Shown here piece by piece: positions 35,598 to 50,059 of a stretch of DNA of 64,000 bases. The translations under genes and the position numbers were made by a program. The notes beneath the pieces were generated by a model. The model searched no databases and was not told the DNA's origin. It saw only the letters and a program-made list of their open reading frames with translations. Source of the DNA: Artemia franciscana. Its lineage: Eukaryota; Arthropoda; Branchiopoda; Anostraca; Artemiidae. Within the stretch, counting starts at the first letter, position 1; each line of letters begins with the position of its first letter. The stretch is taken from NCBI RefSeq assembly GCF_032884065.1, contig NC_088867.1, forward strand, positions 52,723,929 through 52,787,928, written 5' to 3'.

Positions 35598-35782
35598 ATG
35601 TTACCTACATAACTCTATAATTATGTAGGTATGAAAAAGGTTTTCTTATATCACCTGTTATAAGGCGTTTTGAATTAGGGAAGGTATCCATTAAATTTAA
35701 AATTACATTACAAATAAAATATTACTAAATATAAGGCAAAACAAAAGAAAAAAACTCACTGAGTGATAAGAAATGCCTCATC
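35598..35782. other. Array-edge DNA with a perfect 10-bp hairpin
   Basis: acctacataa and its exact complement ttatgtaggt (35603-35612 and 35621-35630) form a hairpin with an 8-nt loop, five bases outside the array. The rest is AT-rich with no gene. Confidence 0.7.
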
Positions 35783-36690
35783 CAGTGTTGCCAGATCAGA
35801 CGGAGAGGATTATGCTTCCTTGAGCCCAGAATTATGCTTTTTTGGACAAATTTATGCTACACTTCTATATTTTCCCAGGTTTCACGAGAAAGTTGATCAG
35901 TTAAGGCAAGTCGAATTCTGTCTTGTCTTAGTAAAGGTTCTGAATAGAATATAATCTGATAATAATAGCCTAATAATTTTTTTTCTAACCCGCCAAGGGA
36001 ACAAAAGCGGGGTATAAACAAAGGAGGCAAAGAAAAAGGTAAAATAGCATATCCAGGGGAAGGATCTTGGTTTACAATTTGGTTCACGTTTTTCGTCTTT
36101 TTTCGCAAGTCGTCATTCTTCTCCAAGCGGTTGGCGGCATTTGAAAAACATAGTGTCTTACATCATCATCAAAATTTTACTTCAGATACATTAAAAAAAG
36201 AAGAAAAACTGCGGTTCATCTTCAATGATCTTCTTCATCTTCGCTTTCGGATTTCTAATTCTCTGTAGGGACATATTTGTAGCAAACTGTATCTTTTGTT
36301 CTTAGTCGCGATTTTGTGACCAGCACGGCTTCAATACTTTCTTTCTTCAACCTATTCCGCTTTTTTGTCTTGACATCACTGATCCAAGAAAAAATTCTTT
36401 CTGAGCCTGCGTTCAAATGCGGTGGGGAGAGCACCCTCTTGGCGAGTTCTGCCAGATCTGGAAAAACTCTTTCGTCGGTAAAATTTCTCATTTAGCCTAT
36501 TTTTCTCCACATCAAGTCTGTAGTAATTTTGCTCATACCTATCTTTTCGGAGTTACTAAAAGCATATGGCAGCTTGCGCCACTGGGAGTCAATATCTGTG
36601 AGTTTTGCATGAGACTTGGAAATCGGTTCACTTCGACACCTAGTGACGGAATACTGATTCTTTCAGTTCCCAGGGTCATCTTGGGATTAA
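35783..36690 (-). mobile_element. hAT transposon remnant with a transposase C-terminus
   Basis: 36255-36491 on the minus strand reads VFPDLAELAKRVLSPPHLNAGSERIFSWISDVKTKKRNRL, with a following ESIEAVLVTKSRL. This is the C-terminal dimerisation domain (hATC) typical of hAT transposases. Just upstream, in another frame, is DIDSQWRKLPYAF followed by TTDLMWRKIG, the segment that normally precedes it. The N-terminal BED finger and the catalytic region are not found, so the gene is truncated and frameshifted. cagtgttgcc at 35783 looks like a hAT terminal inverted repeat, and a matching far end was not found. It lies about 190 bp from the array edge. Confidence 0.75.
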
Positions 36691-39600
36691 CAAACTAAAG
36701 GGACTTCAAAAAAAGATGACCGTGCGGGAATCGTTTGAGCGTCTGTGTCGCTGCGGTAATGTAGGAACCTAAACACCTAAACGCTGTGCCGAAAATTTTG
36801 CTTTAGTTTGGTCGAAAAATTCGATAAACCATCTTTGGTGTTCGTTTTATTGATGTGACGTTATGAATAAAGTGATAGTAACCTTTCTACTTGTTATTGA
36901 GCTTCTATTGAATGTATCTCAATTTAAGTTAATATTTTGGGCGAATCGTAGTTCGTTGCGCTTTCTAATTTAAAAATAAGAGTAAACGACCTGCAATTCA
37001 ATAACATGACTTTTTTTTTAATTCAATAACTATTCCTTAGAAAACTTGCATGATTTTCGCAACAAGTGTCAAAAGTTGAGGAACGAAGAGGCAAGATCAA
37101 ATTTTCTTAATTCATTAAGAGCGAGATTAAGCTTATCGATTTTGAGTTACTTGAACTGGTCATTATGAATGGTTTTTGCTGAATATTTCACCACAAAAGT
37201 CTTATAAAAAAAGGACAGAAAAATAGGGCATGAATTCCCTCTTCTAGACTAAACTTAAAACCTATAGCAACAAAATCCTTACAAATAAAAGAGTCTTGTT
37301 GTGAATAAACAAGTCTTTTGTGGATAAAAGGGTCATTTTTGTATAAATTGCGTTTATCAAAGTTTAATTTAGATGCCGATACTCGCAATGCTGTGCAGAT
37401 AGCGTTAGTTGTCAAAACAAGCTGGCTTACCATTAACAAATGTGCACAATTCTGATATTTGAATTTGTAAAAGTTCGAAAATTTTGAAAATTATCGCATA
37501 GTAATAATGCATACTTTAAATCCATAATGTATGTCCATAATCTATGTCAGTATGTCAGCACTGCCTACATTAGAACCTTTCGGAAGTCCCGGAGTGCCTT
37601 TGAGATTTACCTTGATCTATATTAATAGCAGTGCTTTACAGCATCCTTAAATTTGAAAATGATTAATCTACATGTACTTTGATAGTGTAACTGCTTCAAT
37701 CGTAAAATGATTAAATCCATTCAATGAAATTAAATTGAAACACAAAATCAATTAAACTTTTCCCAGTGTTTCCTAGCACAATTGCAAAACAATTTAGAAA
37801 TGTTTAACTCTTTTTGAAAAAGTTTCAATTTAAACCCTATTATTGTTTAATTAATTGTCTCAGCGGATCCATCTCTTAATGAATTTATCTTAAAGAACCA
37901 AGTCTTACTGATGAAAGTGAATAACAAAGTTGGAGCTTACAACCAACAGTTATTCAAATAAACTGGCTCGTAATACGTCTATGTATCTGCAGAAATGTGT
38001 AAAAGAAGCACTCTACTCAAATCACAAAACTGGTGGAACAAAACATGATTAGGAGCGAAAAATCCTTAAGTTGTCTGCAGCTCTAAAAGTCACAAGCAAG
38101 TTCAGTTTTCGGTAAAGTAATAGTTTTACAGGGCTCTACAAATATAGGGAAATATCATCACTTACTTTGAACCAGTTTTGCAGATACTTGCTGCACAAAC
38201 CACAAGGCTATTATTATATTTTGTTTTGAGTTTTAGCTTTGCTCTTGAGTTTAATCAAAAAGCCGCGTTTTTAAAATTAAATTTTATTCGTGTTTCGGTT
38301 TTGAAAATAAGCACGATAAACCCAACAAAAAGATTTGTATTTTGGTTTGTCCATTTAGTCAGATTTAGAAGTCATCTGTGCTACGCTTTTCGAACATCCT
38401 AATTCTGAGATTAGAAGCTCTTATAAGAGCTAAGGATCTCTAAAACTGCCCTATGTGCGATCACCTTTATTACGTTTTTGTGATCCCTCCCGCATGTAGT
38501 CTTTAATGTTGTTTTGGAGGCTGTTTACGGGAAAGGACTAAACAAATGATTCAGGTAAATTTCCAAGAACCCGAAGTTGTTGCTATGAATTCCAACTTAA
38601 GCTCGGAATCAAATAATTACTGGTAGAGGTGGGAAGGATGACCAAGTCTCGCTGGACCGATACGATTGATAGCTTTTCGTAATTCATTGGTTTGGAATCA
38701 CAAATTTTCAATGCAGCTGAATGAACCGTTGTCTGTATCTAGGCTATATTATGGTTTTGTTGTTTCTCTTTTTTATGTTGTTATACTCCACAGCATAACA
38801 TTCTTATGTTTCTAGTTGGTGACAAAAGCCATAATTATTGCTATTCTATAATTTACTTTGCACGTCTCCTAAAATATCCCTAAAAAATCTTTAATTTGTC
38901 GTGGTTACCGTGGAAGCTGCAACCAAGGAAAGGAAGAACATCGCCCAATAGTAGCCCAAAATTCATTGTTTTGAAACCAAATTGAATCGTAATAAAAAAT
39001 ACAGCATAGAAATCACCGTTGCTGAAAACCACATCAAAAAAACTTACAGTCGCCTGGCTTGGTCAATGAGGAAAATCACTCTTTTTTGCATGTGAAGCAC
39101 TGATGTTCCTTTTTTTTCCGTTTTTTTTTCTTCTTCACTGCTAGCGGGGCACTGAAAAAATCGAATTTTTATATATAGGGCCTTTTGTAATTAATAAAAC
39201 CCAATATTTAAAGTAAATCTAGTTTTTGACAAAACCTACACTTTCGTATACATTGTTTTGAATGACGTCATTTTCGTAGATTACAACTATAAACGACGTT
39301 ATAGTAAAATACTTTAAAGAGTGCATTGGGTAGCGATGGCAACGTTGTTCATTGTTAACTAGTCCTGTTAAGAAAAGGCCAAAGGTTTTTTCCTCTGTGT
39401 AACAGAGGTTATGTTATTCTAAATACAATCATATGACACTAAAAACTGTGAATCGTAACTGGAAGATTAGTTTGGAGAAAGTAGAACATTATTAGCTTAT
39501 ATATGTGTTATGACCCCCTATTTCCGAAAGGGAAATCCAGCTTGCGTGGCGATAGTATAGACATTTCACGAGCATCCTAAATTAAAACCGTGAGTGCAAA

Positions 39601-39790
39601 CAGCGCTGTAGGGTGACCTTGAGCAGTGACCACTAAAGAAAATTATAACCTAGTGTGGAAAACCATGTAGCGGCCAAGATGGGTCTAGGCCTACTCTCTC
39701 ACTCTAATTTTATTCTCATAGCTCATTAAAGCTTGCCATATTTGGTATTAATGAATAAATAAATAAGATGACACGGTAGAAATAAGATCG
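36691..39790. other. No gene recognised
   Basis: AT-rich DNA with short open frames only and no protein signature I recognise on either strand. No clear repeat apart from runs of A or T. Confidence 0.5.
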
Positions 39791-39794
39791 CAAG

Positions 39795-40500
39795 ATGGTT
39801 AACTTTAACTATTATGTTATTGTAAATCAAAGACTAGCAGGATTGGCACAAGACACTAGAGTATACAGGAGTGTAGTCATTGACGCTAAAAGTAAAAACC
39901 AACATTTAGTCATGCCTAGAGTTAATTTAAAGCGAGAATTTAGGAATCATCACTACCTTCCAGCTAGTAATGCTGTAAATAGAGTCAGGAATTAGACTTT
40001 GAGAGTTTTTCAACAGCAATGGGATATGAAAGAAGGGAGTATAGAATTTGACGACGCTGAAAATTGTTGGAATAATGAACAAAGCGAGGAATATCAGCAG
40101 GAAGACTTTAGGACTGGTAGAAGAGAGAAGGGAATTACAAGAAGTCTTCTGAGTGAATGACCTTACGAGAATAAGAGGACAGTAAGAGAAGTAGAGAAGG
40201 TATTGAAGTATGAATTAAGCAGACGTAAAATGCAGGCCATAGATACAATTTCATAGTATCTGGAGTCTGGATCTGTCCAAGTTAAAAATGGAAAAGAAGC
40301 TTCGATTAGTGATTAGGTAAGTGTTAAAGAGAATGAGCAGAACAATTTGATATGTTAAACCTTGATACAGTTGTAGGACATGATATAGAAAACTAAACGA
40401 CAGTTGAAAGTAAAGGAAAATTTATCTTACGAGAAGTTAAAGACTAGGGCTAAAAGGATTGAAAAATAATAAGGCATAATAAGGCCTTGTTACTGGTAGC
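39795..40500 (+). mobile_element. LINE fragment (RTE-like), end of the endonuclease domain and linker
   Basis: The frame at 39795-39995 reads RVYRSVVIDAKSKNQHLVMP followed by RVNLKREFR. It resembles the last strand of the apurinic-type endonuclease of RTE-like LINEs, where S/K-x-H-x-L-V holds the catalytic histidine. After a stop, the frame continues with RVFQQQWDMKEGSIEFDDAE, a W-N and E-E-Y stretch and NKRTVREVEKVLKYELSRRK, as expected for the linker before the reverse transcriptase. Reverse transcriptase motifs are not clear beyond 40500. Several stops make it inactive. Similarity is judged by eye only. Confidence 0.55.
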
Positions 40501-42350
40501 GTGGTAAATGAGTTTTCGAATACTGTTGTTTTGAAGCTAGAGATAAATTACTGAAGATGATGAATACGATTTTGAGATACTGGAAGTAACCTTAGGAAAG
40601 TAATCTTAGCATGACGATTTTAACTTGACTAAGAGAAGATAAGGTTTTAAGAGAAGGACAGTGTGGTTTTAGTTTATACTAGGAAGAGTATACAAGAGGG
40701 GGAATATTCGATGTTGTTTTACGGCACTATCATCAGAAGTGCAAATATACAAAAAAAATTGGAAGTAATAGAATATTTGGAAGTGGTTGTGTAACATTGC
40801 TGAAAAAATTATGTGACAAAAATACAAGTTAAGACAATCTAGCGGGGATAAAAGAAAATTCAGAGCGTCTTCGAACAGGGTTTGAAAAAGGTTTCAGGAC
40901 AAGATATATGGAAATTATGACCTTCATTAAGGGGCTAAAGAGTGAAGCTCTAAACAGAGTAATGTGGATGAGGAGTTTCATACAGCTATATGCTTTATAG
41001 GCATTTTGGTGGTGCAGTAACCTGTCAGTATTAGTAGTAACTTGAATCAGTAACTTGATTAGGAAGGAACTAAAAGTGTAAGAAATTCGTTTAGGCGAAC
41101 TGGACACGCATGATAAACATGGATACCAATGGTTTTGCTAGTGGCTTACTAACAGACATTTTTAACTTCATTTCCACTTTTCCTAGCATGCTGGTTTGAG
41201 TTAGTAATGATTCCAGCCCCGGACACGCATTTATATTTTGTAGGGGGGGGGGGGGGGCGACAGTTTGTTGGCATTCGTTTTTCCAGAGGGGATGGGTAAA
41301 TCCCAATTTTAGATTTTGATTTTTGTTGAATCAAGTACCTAGATATCTAAATGCATCCACGCTTTTATGGAGAAAGTTCCAATATAATAGTTTGAAATGC
41401 CCACTAGCGCCAAAACTAAGGGTGCTTAGTATTAACATCAACCAAATAGAGAGAATCGAACTTGGACCTGAATTCTCCCAGTTAAAGGACTAAAACTGGA
41501 TCATTTATTTTCGGTTGTGGCTTGCACGTCGGTAAAGAACTCTCAAACCAAGCTTTTTAAAACGTTTTGCATAAATTCAAAGCCAATTAAATTTTTTATT
41601 CTTTAAGAAAGTTAATTATTTTCTGAATTTTACAGCACAGGCTATAAAGTTTCTTTTAGCAAGCAACAAATTTTAGTCTATGTCTGCAGCATAAAATCCT
41701 AGATTTCTGAACTAGGCTGAAATGCCACTATTTGGATTATCATAAAACATGGCTTGTGTTCACATTAATGCTCTTTGAATGTCACTATCGGATGCCACAA
41801 ATTCTATTGCTTTGGCAGAAACACTTTTATTGCAAGGTTAAAACATTTTGAAAAGTCACTAAAATCACAAAGGAAAACAAAGTCAAAAGCTAAAAAAATA
41901 CTTTCAAGTAATTTGTTCAGTGTATTCAAAATTATAATAAAACATTAATGATATCTGAGGCGAGTATAACACAGCTAAAACCGACCTTAAAACCATTCAC
42001 TATAACGAAAAGAACGAAAAAAGAAGAAAAACCAAGCAAACAAGGCCATATCCAGGAAAGGGAGGTTCGTGGTTTTGAACCCACCCCGAAACGTTCGTCT
42101 GACTCGTAAAAACGTAACAAAATGCCTACAAAAAATTTGATGTGTTTTTAATTTTTTGTGCCCCCCCACCCCCGAAAAACACACACACATCCCTAGAACA
42201 CAATTCCCAGATACGGCCCTGAAAGCAAAATTATCAAAGTATCATCTTTGGCACTAGCACATTCACACATGAAATTCAAAACACGAGATTAAAGAGATGT
42301 ATAGCTCCAAAGATTGGGCGACTCTGAAGAGATATGAACTTGGGCAGATG
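40501..42350. other. No gene recognised
   Basis: AT-rich. It may hold further decayed LINE sequence up to about 41100, but I cannot place motifs. A G-run of 14 lies at about 41244-41257. Confidence 0.4.
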
Positions 42351-42400
42351 TGTTGGCCCCAGGCGCTTAGGTGCGGCAATCAGATTTCAGCATCAGGCTT
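42351..42400 (+). repeat. Second copy of the gtgttggccccaggcg motif
   Basis: Shares the core with 7826-7892 and continues with a similar but diverged tail (ttaggtgcggcaatcag against ttagtgctacgatgag). Probably the 3' end of a dispersed element. Confidence 0.4.
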
Positions 42401-44739
<2,339 letters not shown>

Positions 44740-45037
44740 CAATAAAACTAAAACGAAAAAAAAATTCAAACAAAGAATTTGTTGTTAATCCGTTCCAATG
44801 TCAAATTGGCAAGCTCAAATTGTATCACAGAGGCCTTTTTTTTCCAAGCCACAGAACTAACCCCAGAACAATGTTTAAAAAAACAATTACTTAGGTTAAA
44901 AAAGAATAAACAAAAACTACTTGGAAATACAAATTAGTGTTACGAACAATTTTAGCGAACAAAACTATGATTTTGGAAAAGAAACCCATTTCTTCCCAGC
45001 ATTTTAAAGAAGACAAATATCTTCTTCTTTTTCTGCA

Positions 45038-45283
45038 ATGTCTGATAACGTCAGAATCTTAAAATTACAACAAGGAAAACTTTTAGCGAAATGTCTTAGT
45101 ACGTATGTTTCTAAAGATAAGCATTTAAAGAGCGCTCATAAATCAGCTAGCGAGCTGAAGCTGAAGACCTATAACGATGCATTCACACAAACGATCAAAC
45201 CATCAATTCAAATGAAATTGAAACCATATCAAGAATATAAATATGTAAAACCGAACAGAACAAAATTCCAAGCAGATTCATAG
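45038..45283 (+). CDS. Unknown 81-residue open frame, uncertain
   Basis: MSDNVRILKLQQGKLLAKCL and so on: lysine-rich and soluble, with no motif I recognise. A second stretch without stops follows in another frame at about 45340-45540 (RFSWDRKINAHYCQIKLFEK and so on), which also reads like real protein. Together they may be a decayed mobile-element protein or exons of a gene. It lies about 1.1 kb before the LINE at 46090. Low confidence that it is a gene at all. Confidence 0.2.
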   Translation: MSDNVRILKLQQGKLLAKCLSTYVSKDKHLKSAHKSASELKLKTYNDAFTQTIKPSIQMKLKPYQEYKYVKPNRTKFQADS

Positions 45284-46089
45284 GTTCCATCATTTACACT
45301 TTCACACTCTAATTAGAACCATAGCAGTAATCAAGTGGTTTGGTCGATTCAGTTGGGATCGCAAAATAAATGCTCACTATTGTCAGATAAAGCTGTTTGA
45401 AAAAGTGACAGATGGTCATCACTATTTTCGACCTAAAAAAACTTCAAAATTGAACAAAATCCAAGAATTATATCCAGATATTGTAGAGAGCAGGATCATT
45501 TTGTGGGCCATGATCCATGTTTAATTCCATTCAATTCACCAATTTGCCATTCCAGGTTTATTCAGAACCATAAAATATATTTGCCATGTAGAGCCACCTT
45601 TGGCTGATGAAAAGAAAACCTATAAGAGAAGAATGAACTTGACCAACAAAGAAAGACATAAGCAAATAAGAATATATATATATTTATATTTATACTTCAG
45701 ATTTCAATGTGAACACATCTAAAATCGGATATCTTATGAACACTATTAAACCAGTAAATTTTTTAAGAGCATTTATTATTTCGTAACAACAATTTGCGTT
45801 GGATTAGTGACGTATAATCCTGACTATCAATTAATTCAGTGACTACATAATTTTCACAAGAAATAAAATAACAGATTATATATATTATTGGAGACTCTTG
45901 CTCATCAGTGAAGAAACAGGGTTCAAAGGATTATAGTTCCTGACTTGATCTAATTATTACGTTGAACCATTTATAATTTTATGTTACTATTTTACTTATT
46001 TATTATTTATTACTTATTTTACTTATTCATCATTTACTTATTTAACTAATAAGCGAGCAGAAGAGGGGAGTTTTTTGTCGCAAGGATCG

Positions 46090-47800
46090 TCATACCTGCC
46101 GAGAGTAATGTCTCCCTTAAACTGCGGGGATCACCTAGCAAGAAACTACGCTTCCTTTATTTATTGGTATTTGGTTCTTATGATATCGACTTGGGACTGG
46201 AAAAAGGACATTTGATGGAGAGCAAATTATTGCTTAACCCAGTGCTGAACTATTTATATCGCTCGATGGAGACTGGTGTAAAAACTGACTCACCAATTAA
46301 ATCGCGTTTTCAGTTCTTTGAAAAAGATACGATTTTGGAAGCAAAAAAAGTCCTGTATGATGAATCCGGATATGATGAGCTCTGTGTTTGACATGTAAAA
46401 GAGGAGAATAATGTTATTGACATAGGAAAAACGTTGACCTGATGTGCGAAGGACCGGAAAAACTTACCCAAGTTTGTGATTTACAATCCTCAAGAGGTTC
46501 CAGCTCTCTCAGAATTGACCAGAGTGTATGTAGTATCGAAAATTACAAAATGTGCAAAAAAGTTGATAAGACCCTGGATAAGTTGAACCAAGTACCTGTA
46601 CTTGGCATTCATGAGGGGTCTAGCAAAGAACCCGGAGGTAAGTCTTCTCTTCTTTACTCAGTAGTGGTAAATAATCCGACTAAGTCACTATCAATGCAGA
46701 AGCAAGAAAAAAACATAACTGACTCCGTATGTGGGGCAGCTCAGGATAAGAATACGATCGAGGTCAGACGAAATAGATCTGACTTTAAACAAAAACCCCT
46801 TAGCTAAAAAGATAGCGAGATCATTAAAGGCATCCGATCAAGAAGCAGCTGCGAGTAATAAGTCAAAACAATATATTGGATTATCAAGCACATCCCACCT
46901 GAATTTCAGAATGATCTATGCTCTTTCATTCATAAATGTAGCAAGGCAGAAAAATATGACGATTCACGTACTTTCAAAGTATTCTTCCATGATCGAGCGG
47001 ACTTGGATTAAGCAATCGCAAACCCATCAAAAATATGATACGAAATACACAGAGTTGAGTCTTTTCTGTTCCTTCCCAGGAGATTTTACAAGTGTCACAA
47101 AACTGATGGCCACCTGGCCAAAGACTGTAAGAAGACAATAATTTATTCTCACTATTTTCAGCCGGGGAATATGAGCACGCACGATTCTCCGTGCCAAAGC
47201 GACCTTAACTGTGTCTCTTGCACGTTAAATAGGCATAACTGCTATTCACTTCGCTGCCTTGAAAATAAGAAATTGTTGCCCGAGAAACCCCATAAAAGTG
47301 TAGCTGACTGCAAGAAATGGACAGCAATGAGAGCATTTCAATTGTATCCTGGAATATACACGGCGGGGTCTGCGAGAAGCTTCCTCTTCTAGAGTCGCTG
47401 GTAGAGCAATTCGGTATCGTTTGCCTTCAAGAACATTTTCTTTCCTGTGACCGGTTGTCCCTTATAAATCTACCTAACGCCCTTGTCACAGTGTCTTCAG
47501 CAGCATTTCACCGGCAGAACTGAGGTCAACCCATCGGAGGCCTCGCAGTACTAAGCATATCAACTCCAAACCCTAGAAGTTAAGGTCGAAAACAAAAAAA
47601 AACGAGATTATGTAGCGGAATTGTGGATGGATACTTCAAATAGGGAGCCACCACTTCTATATTCCGACTCCTTCCTACTCTTTTTGGCTCTGCAAAAGAA
47701 AAGTCGGTAAGTAGGAAGAAGCAAGTTTGCCGAGAAATATTGAACAGCAGTTGGAAGTTCATTAATCGTGAAAGTGAGCCTGAAGTTGTGATTTATGACG
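46090..47800 (+). mobile_element. LINE with ORF1-like protein, zinc knuckle and apurinic endonuclease, broken
   Basis: Pieces in order on one strand are as follows. 46164-46391 is an ORF1-like frame (KSRFQFFEKDTILEAKKVLY). A frame near 46450-46510 reads NLPKFVIYNPQEVPALSEL, which I think continues the same ORF1. 47081-47140 is a zinc knuckle, KCHKTDGHLAKDCKK, with the first cysteine replaced by F (F-Y-K-C instead of C-Y-K-C). 47317-47523 is the start of an apurinic endonuclease, ISIVSWNIHGG then LLESLVEQFGIVCLQEHFL, with the catalytic N and E of that family. Frames shift several times and no reverse transcriptase is seen downstream, so the copy is dead and 3'-truncated. Clade not assigned. 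Confidence 0.65.
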
Positions 47801-48143
47801 GGATGCAACTCCTTTTATTAGTGCTCGCGTAGGAGCTCAGACCTTAGAGGAAAACTGCGATAATTCCCTTAATAGGTTAATCATTCTGCTAGATAAGGAT
47901 GGTATAAAAATATTTGTTTTTGTGTTCGGCAAGCATTGGTACCAATTGGGTGGAAAGGCGTTTATTCAAGGAAAGCGTTCTTCTAAGGAAGAATATTCTC
48001 TGTTCCTGAAGATTATTGATACAGAAATAAGCGATTTTTCTCTGAAAAATTGAATAGGCAGAGCTACAGATTACACGAATGGTTTTCAGAGCTTTAGAAT
48101 AGAACACTCTTTCCAAACTCTCATCAAGTACTTTTAAAAGGAT

Positions 48144-48413
48144 TTGGTCACTAGATATTCGACCGGGGAAACCTGTATTAATAAGGACGCTTACGACGAG
48201 ATCGTTTACATGTTGCATATAGCCAACAATCAACACATGTTCCCGGAAATTTCCTTAAAGCATGTTTCAGATATTAGAAAATGGAAAGTTCGGGACGCAG
48301 AAAAATTTATCAAAAATATTGTCAAACCAAAAGAAAAGCCGGACGAGAAAACAAGGACACTAAAGAGCAGCAAGCAAGCAAGTCATAGAATTTGTCAAGG
48401 AGGAAAAGTATGA
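48144..48413 (+). CDS. Unknown 89-residue open frame, uncertain
   Basis: STGETCINKDAYDEIVYMLH followed by NNQHMFPEISLKHVSDIRKW, then a lysine-rich tail. The composition is protein-like, not random AT-rich translation, but I do not recognise the family. It comes after the LINE remains and may be part of another mobile element. No start context or splice sites support a host gene. Confidence 0.2.
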   Translation: MVTRYSTGETCINKDAYDEIVYMLHIANNQHMFPEISLKHVSDIRKWKVRDAEKFIKNIVKPKEKPDEKTRTLKSSKQASHRICQGGKV

Positions 48414-48494
48414 CCTTGAAAAGATTCGCGATGTCCCTCTTAACACCGGCTTTTCGGGTAGGCGAATTTTCTCTGGGAGAATTTTCAAGGCTGG

Positions 48495-48690
48495 GATGTA
48501 GGAGATGCCCTCTCTTAAATACTTCGCTCTTTACGCTAAAGAATGACTTTGTATCCCAATCTTATACGAATTTTAACTGAAACACAAGGTTCGTTCCGTT
48601 AGAATAGGAAGCTTTTTGAAAACTCTAAATGACGTTAGCGTGAAGAGCGAGGTGTTGAGGTGGGGATATTCAGTTGAAAAAACCTGTTTT
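48495..48690. repeat. Foldback hairpin repeat, degenerate
   Basis: Arms with ttcgctctttacgctaaag (about 48523-48541) and gcgtgaagagcgaggtgttgag (about 48639-48660) pair imperfectly around a loop of about 95 bp. Confidence 0.6.
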
Positions 48691-50059
48691 TTTATTTGAT
48701 CATTCAAAGGCACAAACAATTCTCAGGGGGAAATATTGAAATGCTGCTGATTTTGAATAGCCGAAAATAGGCAGTAGTTTATTTTTCTTTATCCTGAGAC
48801 TAAGCCCGTGTAACATAAAATCAAGATTTTTGTGGTTTTGTGAATTTTTGACATTTATGTCATCGATGTTTGCGTTTATATCGTTCAATATTTGAAAAAA
48901 TATTGTTCAAAATACTCTTTAATTACTCTTTAGCAAAACGAAGAGTTAGCTAATTTGATTCAAACCGGTTTTGTCAGATCTTAGACAGCGTAATTTTAAG
49001 GATGTTCTGTTTAACAGACAAGTACCCAATTTGCTTATTATTTCCGTTTTTGACCTGACCCCCCCCCCATTTCAAACTTACGCATGCCTAAACAACTGAC
49101 ATGAATTGTTTGAAATCAAATTCTGCAATGTCCACTTTAGTGAAAATGACTTGAAAGCAAATGAGGGAGAAACGCAGGTTTCTTTGTATGAAACGCTTGA
49201 AAAAGAATTTTTATTTAATTTAGCTTATATAATGACGCTTGTATAGGCTAATTTACAATAAAAGTTTTTTTTTTCAAAATGGGAATAGAGACCCACAATA
49301 AATCTTAAAGAGGAGTGGAAACTATCATGGTATACAGGGTTGCGAACACCAGGTAAGAGGGCCAACGTCGTCCCATTATAACCAAAAATTCAAAAACTTG
49401 CTTCTTCATCCCCTCCTCCCTTATCCTAAAAACTAAAGAAAATCAGGCTCAATTCTAGGTAGCGCTGAATGCCACGAAAGGTCCGTTTTATTATTTTTTT
49501 TTTTATTCTCTTTCGTCACGGCTAGCAGGCAACTAAAACTCATACACGTTTTAATAGATTCATCATGTGAAAGCTAATGTTTTCATTGCCCAACTTTTCA
49601 TAGACTAAGCCGCTTTGATAGCACCAAATCCTTTAAAAGAAATGAACGGCCACCCCCTAAGTCTTTGACCCTTAACGCTAAAGTTTGGCAAGCATTTAAC
49701 AAAAAATATTTTGAAGTTCAAAACGTATAGCCAACTTTAAAAGTGAAAGCGTCTTGTTTATCGACTACCTTTAAAACAATTTGAACTGGAAAATATATTA
49801 TTTTAAGCAAATGTGAATAAACAAGAACTTTCAATATCGATGTAGTGTGATAAGAGGGAGAAATTAATAAGGGATAACAGCCTCCCACTTATAGAGGTTC
49901 GGAGCCCTCCCCCTGGAAATATACCAGGCAACTCCAACACGTGTAAAACTGAGCAGCCGAAGGGAGATTAAAACAAATAAAAATATTGGAAAAAAAGGGA
50001 CTATGGATTCTACCTATATTACAAAATAAATGCAGAATATATGTCATGGAGTCAAAAAT
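48691..50059. other. No gene recognised
   Basis: AT-rich DNA with poly-T tracts and small fragments of the foldback family (for example cttaacgctaaag near 49671). No RNA or protein gene supported. Confidence 0.4.
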
